DNA of 64,000 nucleotides from Diadema setosum (GCF_964275005.1 NC_092702.1:2345001-2409000), one strand, 5' to 3'; counted from the first letter of the stretch, positions 48,301 through 58,429 are shown. The notes: generated by a model from the letters alone, not told the origin. Numbers and translations: made by a program.

Positions 48301-51300
48301 GTCCATCCGAGCTGCCTGTCTATAAATCAAAAGGGTCTTTGTTTTGGGGAGTTACGTATAAAAAGGGCAATGACTGTCGAGGGTCAAGAACCTACTGGCA
48401 GAAACTTTAACCTTGCACGTAACAGAATTGGGGAACTAGTCTACAAATTCAGACACAAGAGGGGGTGTATGTCTGTCGCCTTACAGGAAGATAAACCCCA
48501 AGAACAATGTGGATTGAGTGAAAGCAGCAACATTAGTAGAACACATCAGTGAAAGTTTGAAGAAAATCGGACAATCGATGCAAAAGTTATGAATTTTTAA
48601 AGTTTTGGTGTTGGAACCGCTGGATGAGGAGACTACTAGAGGTTATGACGTATGAGTGGACTACAATATCAAGAAAATATAAAGAAAATACTACAAAAAT
48701 CCATTTTTCATGAAAATTACAAATTCCATCAACTTGATATTGACATATGTTAAGGGTAGCAATTATTCCCCCTGCTTTCTGAAAGCGGTTGGTCCACTGC
48801 TCTTTCATAATTCTAGAAAAGTGAATTTTTGTTGAATATCCTTCATATTTTCTTTGTATTGTTGTCCACTCATACATCATATCCTCTAGTAGTCTCCTCA
48901 TCCAGCGGTTCCAACACCAAAACTTTAAAAATTCATAACTTTTGCATCGATTGTCCGATTTTTCTCAAACTTTCACTGATGTGTTCTACTAATGTTGCTG
49001 CTTTCACTCAATCCACATTGCTCTTTGGGTTTACCTTCCCTTTAACATTGCGCTCTGAAAGTTTGTTGACCCATGCTTGTGACCACTGACCTTATGGTGA
49101 CCATCCACTCCCCAAGGGACATCTACCATCCAAGTTAAGTAAATGGACTTAGGGATCAAAAGTTATGACCCATAATATAAACGTGCCATAAAAACTGAAC
49201 ATTGAGCTCTAAAAGTTCGTTGACCCCTGCTTGTGACCTTTGACCTTGTGGTGATCATCCACTCCCCAAGGGACATCTACCATCCAAATTTAGTCACAAA
49301 CGGAGTTATGGATCAAAAGTTATGACCCATAATATAAACGTGCCATAAAAACTTAACATTGGGCTCTAAAAGTTCGTTGACCCCTGCTTGTGACCTTTGA
49401 CCTTGTGGTGATCATCCACTCCCCAAGGGACATCTACCATCCTAATTTAGTCACAAACGGAGTTATGGATCAAAAGTTATGACCCATAATAGAAATATGC
49501 CATAAAAACTTAACATTGCGCTCTAACAGTTTGTTGACCCATGCTTGTGACCACTGACCTTGTGGTGACCATCCACTCCCCAAGGGACATCTACCATCCA
49601 AGTTAAGTACAAATGGACTTAGGGATCAAAAGTTATGACCCATAATAGAAACGCGCCATAAAAACTTAACATTGGGCTCTAAAAGTTTGTTGACCCATGC
49701 TTGTGACCATTGACCTTGTGGTGACCATCCACTCCTGAAGGGACATCTACCATCCAAGTTTAGTCACAAATGGAGTTATGGATCAAAAGTTATGACCCAT
49801 AATAGAAACGCACCATAAAAACTTAACATTGGGCCCTAAAGTTCATTGAACCCTGACTGTGAGCTTTGACCTTGAGGTGACCTTCATATATGATAAAATG
49901 TGAAACTTTGTATGACCCCTATTCCCTCAAGGTTTGATTGCAATTGAAGCCCAGAGTAAAGAGTTATTGAAGTTTTTGTAGCGTTACGGATGGACGACGG
50001 ACGGACGACGGATGGACAGACGCCGCAGGCAATCCCTTAGTCTCCCCTCACCTCCGGTGGGCTCGACAAAAATCACCCATACCTACAGTGCTAGATCTAT
50101 ACCTATGTCGTGATATTCTAATCTAAATCTATACGTGTAGATCTACACCTACAATGTATATTACCAAGGGAGCAAATTTGCTCACATTTTATTTTTCAAA
50201 TTCACATTTTTGCTTACAAGTTCACAAAAGTATTCTGACCTCTAGAACTAGGTCTAGGTCTATGTACATACTGTACTTAGTTCTTGTAACATTCCAATAT
50301 TGATTTTTATTACAAAAATAGTTTATCAAAATTAGAAATTTAGATGCACATTTCAGCTATTAGTGTCAAGATGCAATTTTGGTTATATCTTTTCTACGAG
50401 TTGTATGTAGATGTGGTCAGTAGGCCTATAGCTTGCTTTAACTGAGCACATAGGTTATAGGTGTGGTATTACTATTAACCACACTTACCAGTAGTAGTAC
50501 TAGCACTACATATGTCTTCAGTTAGAGTATGGCTATACAGTATACTGACCACCTAAATACAAATGAAGAGTTTGTTCACAAAAACCGATACGTCCATATT
50601 TGCCAAATGGAGATATTTGCGATTAAAGGTCAAGAAAAGTAAAGAGAATAATAAGAAAACAAGGAAAAGTAGAAATTACGCGGTGCGTAATATATGTCCC
50701 CGCCGGAAGTAGCATTTTGTAGCAAATGTACAATACAGGTCAAAAATCAAGGTCAAAGGTCAAAATTCTGTGTAGAAGTTCTGAAGCCCTCACCTAGTGC
50801 CATCACATAAAGCAAACGGAATCGAAATCGGGTTAGAAATGGCGAAGGAGTAGCATTTTGTAGTAAAATGTACAATACAGGTCAAAAATCAAGGTCAAAG
50901 GTCAAAGAAGTCAAAGGTCAAAATTCTGTGTAGAAGTTTTGAAGCCCTCACCTAGTGCCATCACATAAAGCAAACGGAATCGAAATCGGGTTAGAAATGG
51001 TGAAGGAGTAGCATTTTGTAGCAAAATGTACAATATAGGTCAAAATCAAGGTCAAAGGTCAAAGAAGTCAAAAGTCAAAATTCTGTGTAGAAGTTTTGAA
51101 GCCCTCACCTAGTGCCATCACATAAAGCAAACGGAATCGAAAACGGGTTAGAAATGGCGAAGGAGTAGCATTTTGTAGCAAAATGTACAATATAGGTCAA
51201 AGGTCGAGGTCAAAGGTCACAACTGAAATTCTGTGTAGAAGTTTCAAAGCTCCCATGTAGTGCTATCATATAAAGCAAACAGAATCAAAATCGGCTCATA

Positions 51301-53403
51301 AATGACAGAGAAGTAGCAAATTGAACATTTTGATCACACACGGACGCACACACAGACGGACGGACAGACAGACGGACGGACGGACGGACGGACACACGGA
51401 CACACACACGTACGGAGCCCGTTTCATAGTCCCCTGCTCGAACTCGTTCGGCGGGGACAAAAATTGCTTCTTTTGACCATAACTTCAAAAATGTACCTTT
51501 ACATGTAGTGACTAATATATCATTCAAAAGGTATTATTTTGTACTTTATAACAGAGACCATACTTCAAAATCTTCAAAAATGGACTTATCGGTTTTGGAA
51601 ACAAACTCTTCAAATATCTATTTTAAACCCATCTTGCCCTGCATGGGTCATTACTAGGATCCTGTCATGGGCCTTTTATTCTTTCTGGGTTTTTTTTTTA
51701 AATTGGATATATTGTTACCTCTGTCTCATTGCTCCTCTGTTCCTTTATTATAATGGGATCAATAAAGTGATGATTAAAAAACATAGAGAAACTGTATGAC
51801 CAGAGTGCAGAGACAGAGTTGCATTCTGACAGCTGAACAGTGACATGTGCATCTACATTTCACATTCTGCTAAACTATTTTGTAGTCAAAATCAATAGAC
51901 CCTAGGGTATTTGAATGATACAAGTACTTTTACATAGTACTGAGTAATAATTTTGTGAACTTGTAAGTTAACCAAATAAAAAAATAATAAAATAATAGAA
52001 ATAAAGTTCACAATTGGAAGTTGGCAGGAGCAACCGTGTCAGTTGGTAATATACATTGTACATACAAATCATGAAATAGGCCCCATCCCCACCTCAGTGC
52101 GGCTGCATGCATGGCCATGCGGTAGTAAGTAAGGTTAGGTTAGGGTTAGGGTTTAGGGTTAGGTAAGGTTGTATTTATAGTTAATTTGGCTGTTAAATTA
52201 GTCAAGGGACATTAGGGAGTCCTTCAGAGAATAAAAAGTTGAAGACCAAAGAAATAAACGGGAGAAAGAGAGGACGAAAGATGATATGCTGTGGAAATCG
52301 GCCCCACCGCTGTATCAATCTAACGTAAACGCCGTTTGGTGGGTTGTTGCTGTTGTAATCATAATTTTTTTTTTTTTTTGCCGTCGCATTCACAACTCGA
52401 ATATTTCACACTGAACAATTTATCATTATATTTCTAATACATCACTTTGGTTTTTTTTTTCACACTTATCACAAACAAAATAATGTAAAAAATAATACGT
52501 GAAATGAACATAATAAACTGTCCTTTGCACTGGTCCACTCAACCAGCCAATCGCGCGCTGTCTTGTAATGGTATATCTTGCCAACCCAGCTATGTACGCT
52601 ACGTTTCGCAGGCTTCTCAGTAATCAGCACAAAGGCCTAGGCCACTCATATACACGGAGGGCAGATGGGATCATTTTGGTGGGGCCGCATTCATGAGTAT
52701 TTGATAATTTATACTGTGGAAGAAAACCTCACCCGGCAGAGCAGAGAGCTCCACAAATCTAAAAGAACAACAACACTACACATGATCTTAGCCAAAAAGG
52801 CCAAGAAGCGAACAACAACAACAACCCACCACCGTGCTTATACTGGAACACCACAGGGTGGCCGAGAGGGTTATACTTAATAGGCGAGCCGCGCCGCCGG
52901 CCGGCCGCCGTAGTAATCTACTAGGCCCTACTAGGTCTATTGATGTACAACATATTGACTATTATTGTACTATAAACGTTAGAGTCTAGTATATGGACAC
53001 GCAGTGCAGTGCCTGGCAGTGGTGGGGTCTATTTCACGAGTAACTTATGCCGGCTGCCATTATGCCGATAGAATATCACGTTATAGGTATAGCACTGGAT
53101 CGTAGGGGTGCTGAACACGCACATATTGGTGACTGCAGGTAGCTGTAGGTATATGTGGGGGTGATTCATTTGTAAACCAGCTTCCGAAATTAGGCACGAC
53201 TAGTGGTAGTACTACCGAACGTCTTTATGAATGAGTGGGACTGAAATGCGAGAAATCTAACGTCGTCATCCAAGTCTTCTAGATCTAACACTGGATTTCA
53301 TTTCTTAAGAGGTAGGCCTACGTCAAGTCAAACTACTACATCTAAATGATAATTATTTAGTTTTAGAAGATTGACTTACAGATAACTCATCCAGTTCGCT
53401 CAT
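38520..53403 (-). CDS. Myb/SANT-like DNA-binding protein with a spectrin-repeat-like exon
   Basis: Six minus-strand exons join in phase: 53403-53380 (MSELDELS), 44425-44318, 43554-43453, 42994-42829, 41623-41505 and 39002-38520. The product has 333 aa. Exon 2 (36 aa, phase 0-0) reads DLGKDVNSVLSLVRKHETCG, which matches the D-x-G-K-D-x-x-S-V-x-x-L-x-R-K-H-E helix of a spectrin repeat. Exons 3-4 form a Myb/SANT-like trihelix: RTKLSGAEVQLLCSYVKEHY, HEAWNKAAEVMGSQGF and DHLRDLWQKMLSRAKKYRDE, as in NAIF1/Harbinger-accessory-type proteins. Exon 6 is a Ser/Pro/Gln-rich tail ending DDISPVSSPVIPLDVGCV. A nuclear DNA-binding role is inferred. Intron 1 is about 9 kb of repeats; CpG-rich DNA at 53404-53640 is the likely promoter. 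Confidence 0.8.
39300..39370. repeat. (TA)n(CA)n microsatellite
   Basis: A TA run followed by a CA run in intron 5 of the Myb/SANT-like gene; the rest of this intron up to 39860 shows nothing recognisable. Confidence 0.9.
39863..40967. repeat. Composite satellite element, family S2
   Basis: The ends TATGCCTCCGCCAT (39865) and ATGGCGGAGGCATA (40952) form inverted repeats. Inside are about five diverged units of roughly 150 bp, each holding TTGACCTTTTGACCTTTGACC-type text and a TTTCAAG/AAGTTTC phrase, and a (GGAC)n array (40886-40916) next to the right end. Confidence 0.8.
43600..44290. repeat. Tandem C-rich satellite, family S4
   Basis: Two to three units of about 300 bp repeat phrases such as GATGATCCCCACCAAG, TGAAATCTGCC and GAAGAAGAAGA. 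The array lies between exons 3 and 2 of the Myb/SANT-like gene. Its right edge (GATGCACGACGCACAACAGACGGC) resembles the decayed edge of a GACG array. Confidence 0.6.
44455..45770 (-). repeat. Composite satellite element, family S1, copy 2
   Basis: Seven or so tandem units of about 145 bp lie head to tail (AACTTAACATTGGGCCCTAA, GTGACCTTTGACCTTGTGGT, AAGTTTGGTCACAAATAGAC, GATCAAAAGTTATG). They are followed by a GGAC/GACG array (45635-45680) and the S1 head CCTCCGGTGGGCTCGACA on the minus strand. The units are very alike, so the array is young or homogenised. It starts about 30 bp upstream of exon 2 of the Myb/SANT-like gene. Confidence 0.85.
46676..49044. mobile_element. 2.4-kb TTAA-flanked insertion within the S1 satellite
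   Basis: The surrounding satellite breaks at TTAA and resumes at TTAA. The insert begins AGGGAATCTCGCACC and ends, inverted, AGGGAAGGTAAACCC. Its right part (48481-49044) is a foldback unit of its own. Its left part has, on the minus strand, a TATATATCC box near 47800, AATAAAGTTGATT near 46900 and a GGGATGGGGCGTCTC minisatellite (47220-47310). A short plus-strand frame (47945-48256) is not recognised. The left part could be a solo terminal repeat of some retroelement, but this is not established. Confidence 0.55.
48481..49044. mobile_element. Foldback element, family c
   Basis: The arms are about 180-200 bp. Left arm: ACAATGTGGATTGAGTGAAA, then AATCGGACAATCGATGCAAA, then TTGGAACCGCTGGATGAGGA. 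The right arm repeats these inverted (48850-49040). The centre near 48700-48830 is unpaired. The right terminus abuts TTAA; the left reads TTAC. Confidence 0.8.
50695..51459. repeat. Composite satellite element, family S3
   Basis: The termini TGTCCCCGCCG (50695) and CGGCGGGGACA (51449) are perfect 11-bp inverted repeats. Inside are four units of about 140-160 bp with GTAGCATTTTGTAGCAAA, ATCAAGGTCAAAGGTCA and ATAAAGCAAACGGAATC, then a (GGAC)n array (51350-51400) by the right end. The architecture is the same as S1 and S2. Confidence 0.85.
52120..52175 (+). repeat. Short TTAGGG-like tract
   Basis: GGTTAGGTTAGGGTTAGGGT followed by TTAGGGTTAGGTAAGG: about seven telomere-like units with slips. 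Unlike 4245-4448 and 56774-56973, no flanking inverted repeats were found. Confidence 0.75.
52759..52811 (-). pseudogene. U2 snRNA 5'-end fragment, antisense
   Basis: The minus strand reads TCGCTTCTTGGCCTTTTTGG, then CTAAGATCATGTGTAGTG and TTCTTTTAG. This follows the first 50 or so bases of U2 (TCGCTTCTCGGCC...GTGTAGTATCTGTTCTTTTCAG) with a handful of changes. Both sides are GTT-rich. The rest of U2 is absent, so this is a retroposed fragment or the head of a U2-derived SINE. Confidence 0.7.
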
Positions 53404-53640
53404 TTTGGACTTGGTAGGTGCAATGCAGTTGGTAACGTAGTCGTTAGTTTACAATGCAGAACTTTATAGAAGTCGTATACGGTCGGCCGGTCGGCAGTGT
53501 GAATGAAATTTGTTGACAACATTATTTCCGGCGCCTTGAGTGGTGGGCGTGGCCTAATTGGTCAGAAGGCTCGCTCGTCCAACTCGATTGATAAATGAAT
53601 ATCCACTGACTACTAAACTTGTCGGATAAGAGCTTCGTGA
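53404..53640 (-). promoter_or_regulatory. Likely promoter of the Myb/SANT-like gene
   Basis: The interval upstream of the ATG at 53403 is CpG-richer than its surroundings (CGGTCGGCCGGTCGGC at 53480) and has no TATA box near the ATG. A CpG-rich promoter is inferred from position only. Confidence 0.35.
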
Positions 53641-53762
53641 AACGGATTTTCTGACAATTTTTTCGGACAGTTGTCAGCGCCGACTACATGTATATTGATG
53701 AAACACCCCCAGATAGTGCAGCTGAATACATGGACAATCCAGCCGTTTTCTCAGATGGAAAA

Positions 53763-53828
53763 TGAAACAAACAAACAAACAAATAAACAAAGAAACAAAC
53801 AAACAAATAAACAAACAAACAAACAAAC
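53763..53828. repeat. (AAAC)n microsatellite
   Basis: About 16 AAAC units with a few AAAT or AAAG variants. The open frames across it (NKQTNKQ or FVCLF) are repeat artefacts. Confidence 0.95.
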
Positions 53829-54109
53829 CGGGTGTTTTTGTAACAATTCTGATGCAAAATTGAACAAAAGTCATGTTTGACCTCGTCTTTATCCATCTAG
53901 TTTACCCGTCTCTTCTAATTAAATGCATGGTATGGTAATGTTTTCTATGGTCTATAGTATAACTACGTACAGTTTCAGTACAAACAAGAAAAAAAAAACC
54001 TTAATGTGTAATACTGTGTTATTATTATTTATTTACCTGTACAATGCGCTGCTTTCCGCAACGCAGTCATCGATTTCGAAGATGCCGACCTGTTATTCGA
54101 TAAGGGTGA

Positions 54110-55752
54110 TCGAGTGGTCAAGCCACCGAGCAGTTCTACGTTTTGCCGCCTCTGCCGTCAGCTGCAATTGCTCAGAAATTTTACCTCAGGTTTCGGGTCA
54201 CGTCAGAGAGCGCCGCCCATCACGTCATCTTGGCTCAAGGCTCAAATCGTATCGACTCGTACCATATTGGTAAGCACAATACAATCATCTTTCAGCCGCT
54301 TTACGAAGCAGTTGTTATACATGGATTGTATTGAATTTAGTGAAATAATTTTGAAGCATGCAGTTAATAAGTATCATATTAGAATTTATGAAATTTGCAG
54401 TGATAAAAAATGAGAAACAATGGGGGGGGGGGGAAAGAGAATAGCGACGACTATGACTAAAATAGCAAAGTTCTCGGAAATCATTTTTTATTCCCTTCTT
54501 TCTTAAAAAGTAATGTTGTTCATCTTCTGCAGTATCATCTTCCAGGTGTTCTCAAATACACTCAGCAAAAAGGAAAGTAGGGGCCTGAACACTTTCAAGT
54601 TCATATTTTTCATAGAAAATTTGACTAAATGTTAATGTTTCATATACCGTGAAAGAGGTCATTTAATTGGCTATCAACCTGGTAGGTCAATAAAAAGGCA
54701 AACTTTACCCAGAGTGAACACACTTTTTTTTCTCTTCCAAAGAACAAAAGTTAAAATTGCAAAAATGGACAAGTTGTCATTCATGCGCATGTGCTCATCC
54801 ATGTAACAACGACTACAAAAGACAATTCAAAACAATAAAGAATACAAATTAAGTTTAAAAGATAATTCTATGATCTCTAGCATAATGACTTTGTAGCCCG
54901 TAATGATAAAGCAAGGTGAAAAAATAATAGAGAAAATTAAGAATCTTCTGTCAAATCAAAATTTGAATGACAAGAAAGAAGTAATATTAATAAAGATTGT
55001 GGAAATTTCAAATCAAGAACTTTACATATGATAATATGTGGTTCTTGAATTTGTCTCATGAATTCTAAAATTATTAAATCAATCGAATGAAATAAAGATA
55101 ATCTGTCCATTTTATCACCTTTGCGGCTTACCTCCTGTGTCATCTAAAGTAAGATTCGACAAAAAAAAATCATATTTTCCCTTTTAGTTTCCCAATTTGA
55201 GGATATAAAGAGATACAAGGGGACGAAAACTTATTTTTGCTATTACGTTCGTGTCTCTTATCGTGTTAAATTGGTCTTTTGTTGTCATTGCTATCTTAAA
55301 GGATGTTTGCAAAAACGACAAACTGTCAATTTCTGCAATTTTTACTTTTGTGTCTTTTAGGACAAACATCAATGTGTTCTCTCTGCATGAAATGTCCCTT
55401 TGTATTATTTCTACCAGGTTGATAGCCAATTAATTAAACTTTAATATTGTGTATAATATGACACAATGATTTGATTAAAATGTTTTATGAAAAATATGTT
55501 AGCTGAGTAAAGACGTTATGTTTGATTTGATTTGATTTTTTATTTTTTTTAATTCATTTTTTTGACGTTTTATTTAACATAATATTTGATTTTCAGTTTT
55601 CGGCGCGCACAGGAATAACTATATGTCAATCAGGAAGTGCGTTAGCGACAGTTGCACTGAGGATGGCCAGGGCTCTCATGCCGGACGCCGTCATTCTCGA
55701 CAAGGCGCACGCATTCTGGATTGCCTACGACCGCGATGACGGCCTCGTCCAA
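54110..55752 (+). pseudogene. FAMeT-domain gene copy, probably broken
   Basis: Exon-like piece 1 (54110-54269) gives EQFYVLPPLPSAAIAQKFYL and RFRVTSESAAHHVILAQGSN and ends DSYHI with donor GTAAGC at 54270. Piece 2 (acceptor TTTTCAG at 55596) continues in phase as VFGAHRNNYMSIRKCVSDSC, the counterpart of LIGGHGNRKTVIRRC in the gene at 892-3740. A one-base frame change near 55665 is then needed to reach MPDAVILDKAHAFWIAYDRD. In-frame stops precede piece 1 and the only acceptor with a good pyrimidine tract (54066) lies outside the open frame. It is either a pseudogene or a gene damaged by sequence error. Confidence 0.6.
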
Positions 55753-56289
55753 GTCAGTGACGTCATTTAATATAACAAATCATTTCAATCGACTTCGTGT
55801 TGTTGTTGTTTTGTTTTGTTTTTGGTTTATTTGTTTGTTTGTTTGATTTATTTTTCTTCCAACACAATTTCATACATAAATCGAGATTCTTTCAGTAATA
55901 TCACATGGAATATCAGTAAGCAGATTACAATGTACATGATTCAAAGAAGGAAAATCGATGTGTAAATTAATTTCATTAACAAAATATAACTCGTATTACC
56001 AAAATTCCAAATAATTATCTGAGAAATTATGCGGAAGGACTGCCACTATAAGCAAAAGCTTGAGCACGTGACAGCCCAGGGACCTATCTACATAATACAC
56101 ACAAAAAATAAATATATTGTTTGCGGAATGGAGAAATACTACAAAATATAAGGCACTGTAAATACATTATGTTTTTATATTCCTATTCCTATATCGATGT
56201 AAGCGTTTCATACTTCTTTTGAAAAGGTTAATCAAATAATGGGGAAACCCTGCGTAAGAACAGGTAGATTCAGACTATTGATATCCATG

Positions 56290-56665
56290 GTTTTAGTGGG
56301 TGCACATCACGAGACCGACACCCACGAGTCATACAGCCCACAAGTTATACAGCTCACAAGTCATACAGCCCACCAGTTATACAGCCCACGAGTTCGACAC
56401 TGAGTAAATAGGACCTAAAGCCCACGAGTTCGACGTCAAGTAAAATAAGCCCAGGAGTTATACGGCTCACGAGACCGACACTAAGTACAAAAGGCTCATG
56501 AGACCGACACTAAGCAAACAAAGCCCACGAGACCGACACTACGCTTAAAAGGTCCAGGAGACCGACGCTACGCATACAAGGCTCACGAGACCGACACTAC
56601 GCAAAAGAGATTCACGAGACCGACACTAAGCAAAGAAGGCCCACGAGACCGACAGGATGAACAGC
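56290..56665 (+). repeat. Minisatellite of CACGAGACCGACACTA units
   Basis: About eleven units of 28-36 bp. The first part is built on CCCACAAGTTATACAGC and the later part on CCCACGAGACCGACACTAAG. Unit length and spacer vary. All open frames across it are artefacts. Confidence 0.85.
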
Positions 56666-56773
56666 GCCACCTATAGACCAATAAATTGTATAGGGTGTCC
56701 TGATAATGGCATAAGAAGTATGAGAGATGGAAAAGAAGAGTTGCCAGGGTGTAACCCCATCTGTTGCCCCGGC

Positions 56774-56973
56774 AGCGTGTTTTTTTAGACGGCACAGATT
56801 AGGGACCCTAACCCTAACCCTAACCCTAACCATCAAACCCTAACCCTAAACCTAACCCTAACCCTAACCCTAGCCCTAACCCTAATCCTAGACCCTAACC
56901 CTAACCCAACGTGTTTTTCCATAGGTTTAATACGCGTCATGCCCCAATCTGTGCCGTCTAAAAAAAAAAACGC
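56774..56973. mobile_element. TIR element carrying a telomere-like array, 8-bp target duplication
   Basis: GCCCCGGC flanks the unit on both sides (56766-56773 and 56974-56981). The inverted ends share TTTTTTTAGACGGCACAGAT. The interior (56810-56905) is about fourteen CCCTAA-type units with slips. The 8-bp duplication fits hAT-like transposition. It is unrelated at the ends to the element at 4245-4448. Confidence 0.8.
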
Positions 56974-57049
56974 GCCCCGGCCACCCCCTGAAATGATCAG
57001 GATCTTTAATATGTTTGCGTGGGTGTGTGTTTGTGAAAAAATAAACAAA

Positions 57050-58010
57050 ATTCAGTGCAATAGATCAACAACAACAATGGCTATCAACCCCATATTTTGC
57101 ACATGTTTAGTTCATGTCATCCGAACATCATTTCATAAAATAACAACTACTTCCTCCGACACCATCTTGGGTAGGTAAATTAGGGTCAAAGGTCAAAAGT
57201 GTTTAATCCTGTATCTTGGTAAATACACGTCCTTTCTTTCCCACATTTTGCACACATAAGGAACATGTTGCAAGAATCATTTCACAAGATAACAACTTTT
57301 TGCTCAGATGCCATCTTGGCTGTGTAAAGTGGGGTCAAAGGTCAAATATACTTCATTCTGTAATCTCATTAGTATATAATATCACCGTCATATTTTGCAC
57401 ACACATGGACCTCGATAGATGGATCATTTTGTAAAATAACGACGCTTTGGTCGGACACCATTTTGGCTGTGCAAATGAGGTATTATCTCTACGGGAGTAC
57501 ATTTTTTTTTTTGAAATGAAGAATGATATGACTGTCTTTATCGAGCACTAGCTAATTTATCCTTCCTTGAATTTCTCCCAGATTTTAGTATGTTGTAGAT
57601 GAAACTTTAGGCTATAGTTCATGTGATCCATATTCTTATTGAAAGTCGGAATTACGTCCAAAGACCTGGTTGAAATTGACGCTTAGCTTCAATGTCGGGA
57701 GATATGCCTTTCTTTCGGTGACTTTCTTTGCAATAGCTCAAGAAAAACACGCCCTTTCACCCCCACATTTTGCACATGCTTAGTCCATGTTATGCACATC
57801 ATTTCATAAAATAACAATTAATTCATCAGACACCGTCTTTTGTAGTTACATTAGTGTCAAAGGTCATAAATGTTTCTTCGTCCTGTATCTTGGTAACTAC
57901 TTGTCCTATCTTTGAAATATTTTGCACACGTATAGACCATGTCGCATGAATCATTTAATAGATTAACAAACTTTTGCTCAGATGCCATCTCGGAATAGAT
58001 CGGATCACCT
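57050..58010. repeat. Diverged satellite with GGGTCAAAGGTCA, family S5
   Basis: About five diverged units of 130-150 bp repeat TTTTGCACACAT, CATTTCATAAAATAACAACT, GCCATCTTGG and GGGTCAAAGGTCA. There is no GACG array and no terminal inverted repeat was seen. Confidence 0.65.
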
Positions 58011-58042
58011 AATTTGTCAGTGTTGACAAATTCCAAATCTAG

Positions 58043-58242
58043 TTGGACTTTATTGCAGAATCTTGTGACGACAATGCGTACACATGAATAATATTTTGAA
58101 ATATTACAGACACCTACATGATTTTCTCTCTGGTCGGCTATGATCATACTAATATTTGAAAATATGGGGTGAAATCCACTGAGTAACTGCTACCACATAT
58201 TTGCATTTGGAGTTCAATTTCTTCCAAGAATCATATTTCGGT
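58043..58242 (+). promoter_or_regulatory. U2 gene C 5' flank (snRNA promoter)
   Basis: Homologous to 23571-23769. It contains CATATTTGCATTTGG; ATTTGCAT is the octamer word (inverse of ATGCAAAT) used in distal elements of many snRNA genes, although it lies only about 45 bp from the start here. Confidence 0.55.
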
Positions 58243-58429
58243 ATCGCTTCTCGGCCTTTTGGCTAAGATCATGTGTAGTATCTGTTCTTTTCAGCTTAAT
58301 ATCTGAAACGCGGCTCACCGAGTCGCTTGTATATTAAACTGATTTTGTACCTAGGCCATGGAATAGGGGCTTGCTCCATCCTGGCCACGGATTGGCCCGG
58401 TATTGCAGTACCTCCGGGATCGGCCCACC
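58243..58429 (+). ncRNA. U2: U2 snRNA, copy C
   Basis: Full-length, 187 nt. It differs from copy A at few positions: ACGCGGCTC in place of ACGCGACTC in stem II, GATTTTG in place of GATTTTTG at the Sm-like site (one T shorter), and CACGGATTGG in place of CACGGGTTGG. The branch-site-pairing GTAGTA and the last stem-loop are intact. The G substitution in stem II opposite GAGTCGC still allows a G-T pair. Confidence 0.93.

Larger units (their letters stand above)
46262..50070 (-). repeat. Composite satellite element, family S1, copy 3, split by an insertion
   Basis: The left part (46262-46675) has the A-rich AAAAGAGATATAACAGATAA repeats and about three units. The right part (49045-50070) has about six units, a GGAC-type array (49985-50020) and the head CCTCCGGTGGGCTCGACA. 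The array is interrupted at AAAACTTAA / TTAACATTG, where an insertion sits in a TTAA target. Confidence 0.8.

Noticed and set aside
43600-51460. CRISPR-like array, because of regular direct repeats
   Set aside because: Unit length (~140-300 bp), absence of short constant repeats with unique spacers, and a eukaryotic setting make these satellites.
51539-51799. 86-codon frame after satellite S3
   Set aside because: No recognisable family and strongly biased, hydrophobic composition; not supported.
56583-57048. Minus-strand frames with Val-Arg repeats and Ser-Val repeats
   Set aside because: Translations of the telomere-like array and the CACGAGACCGACACTA minisatellite.
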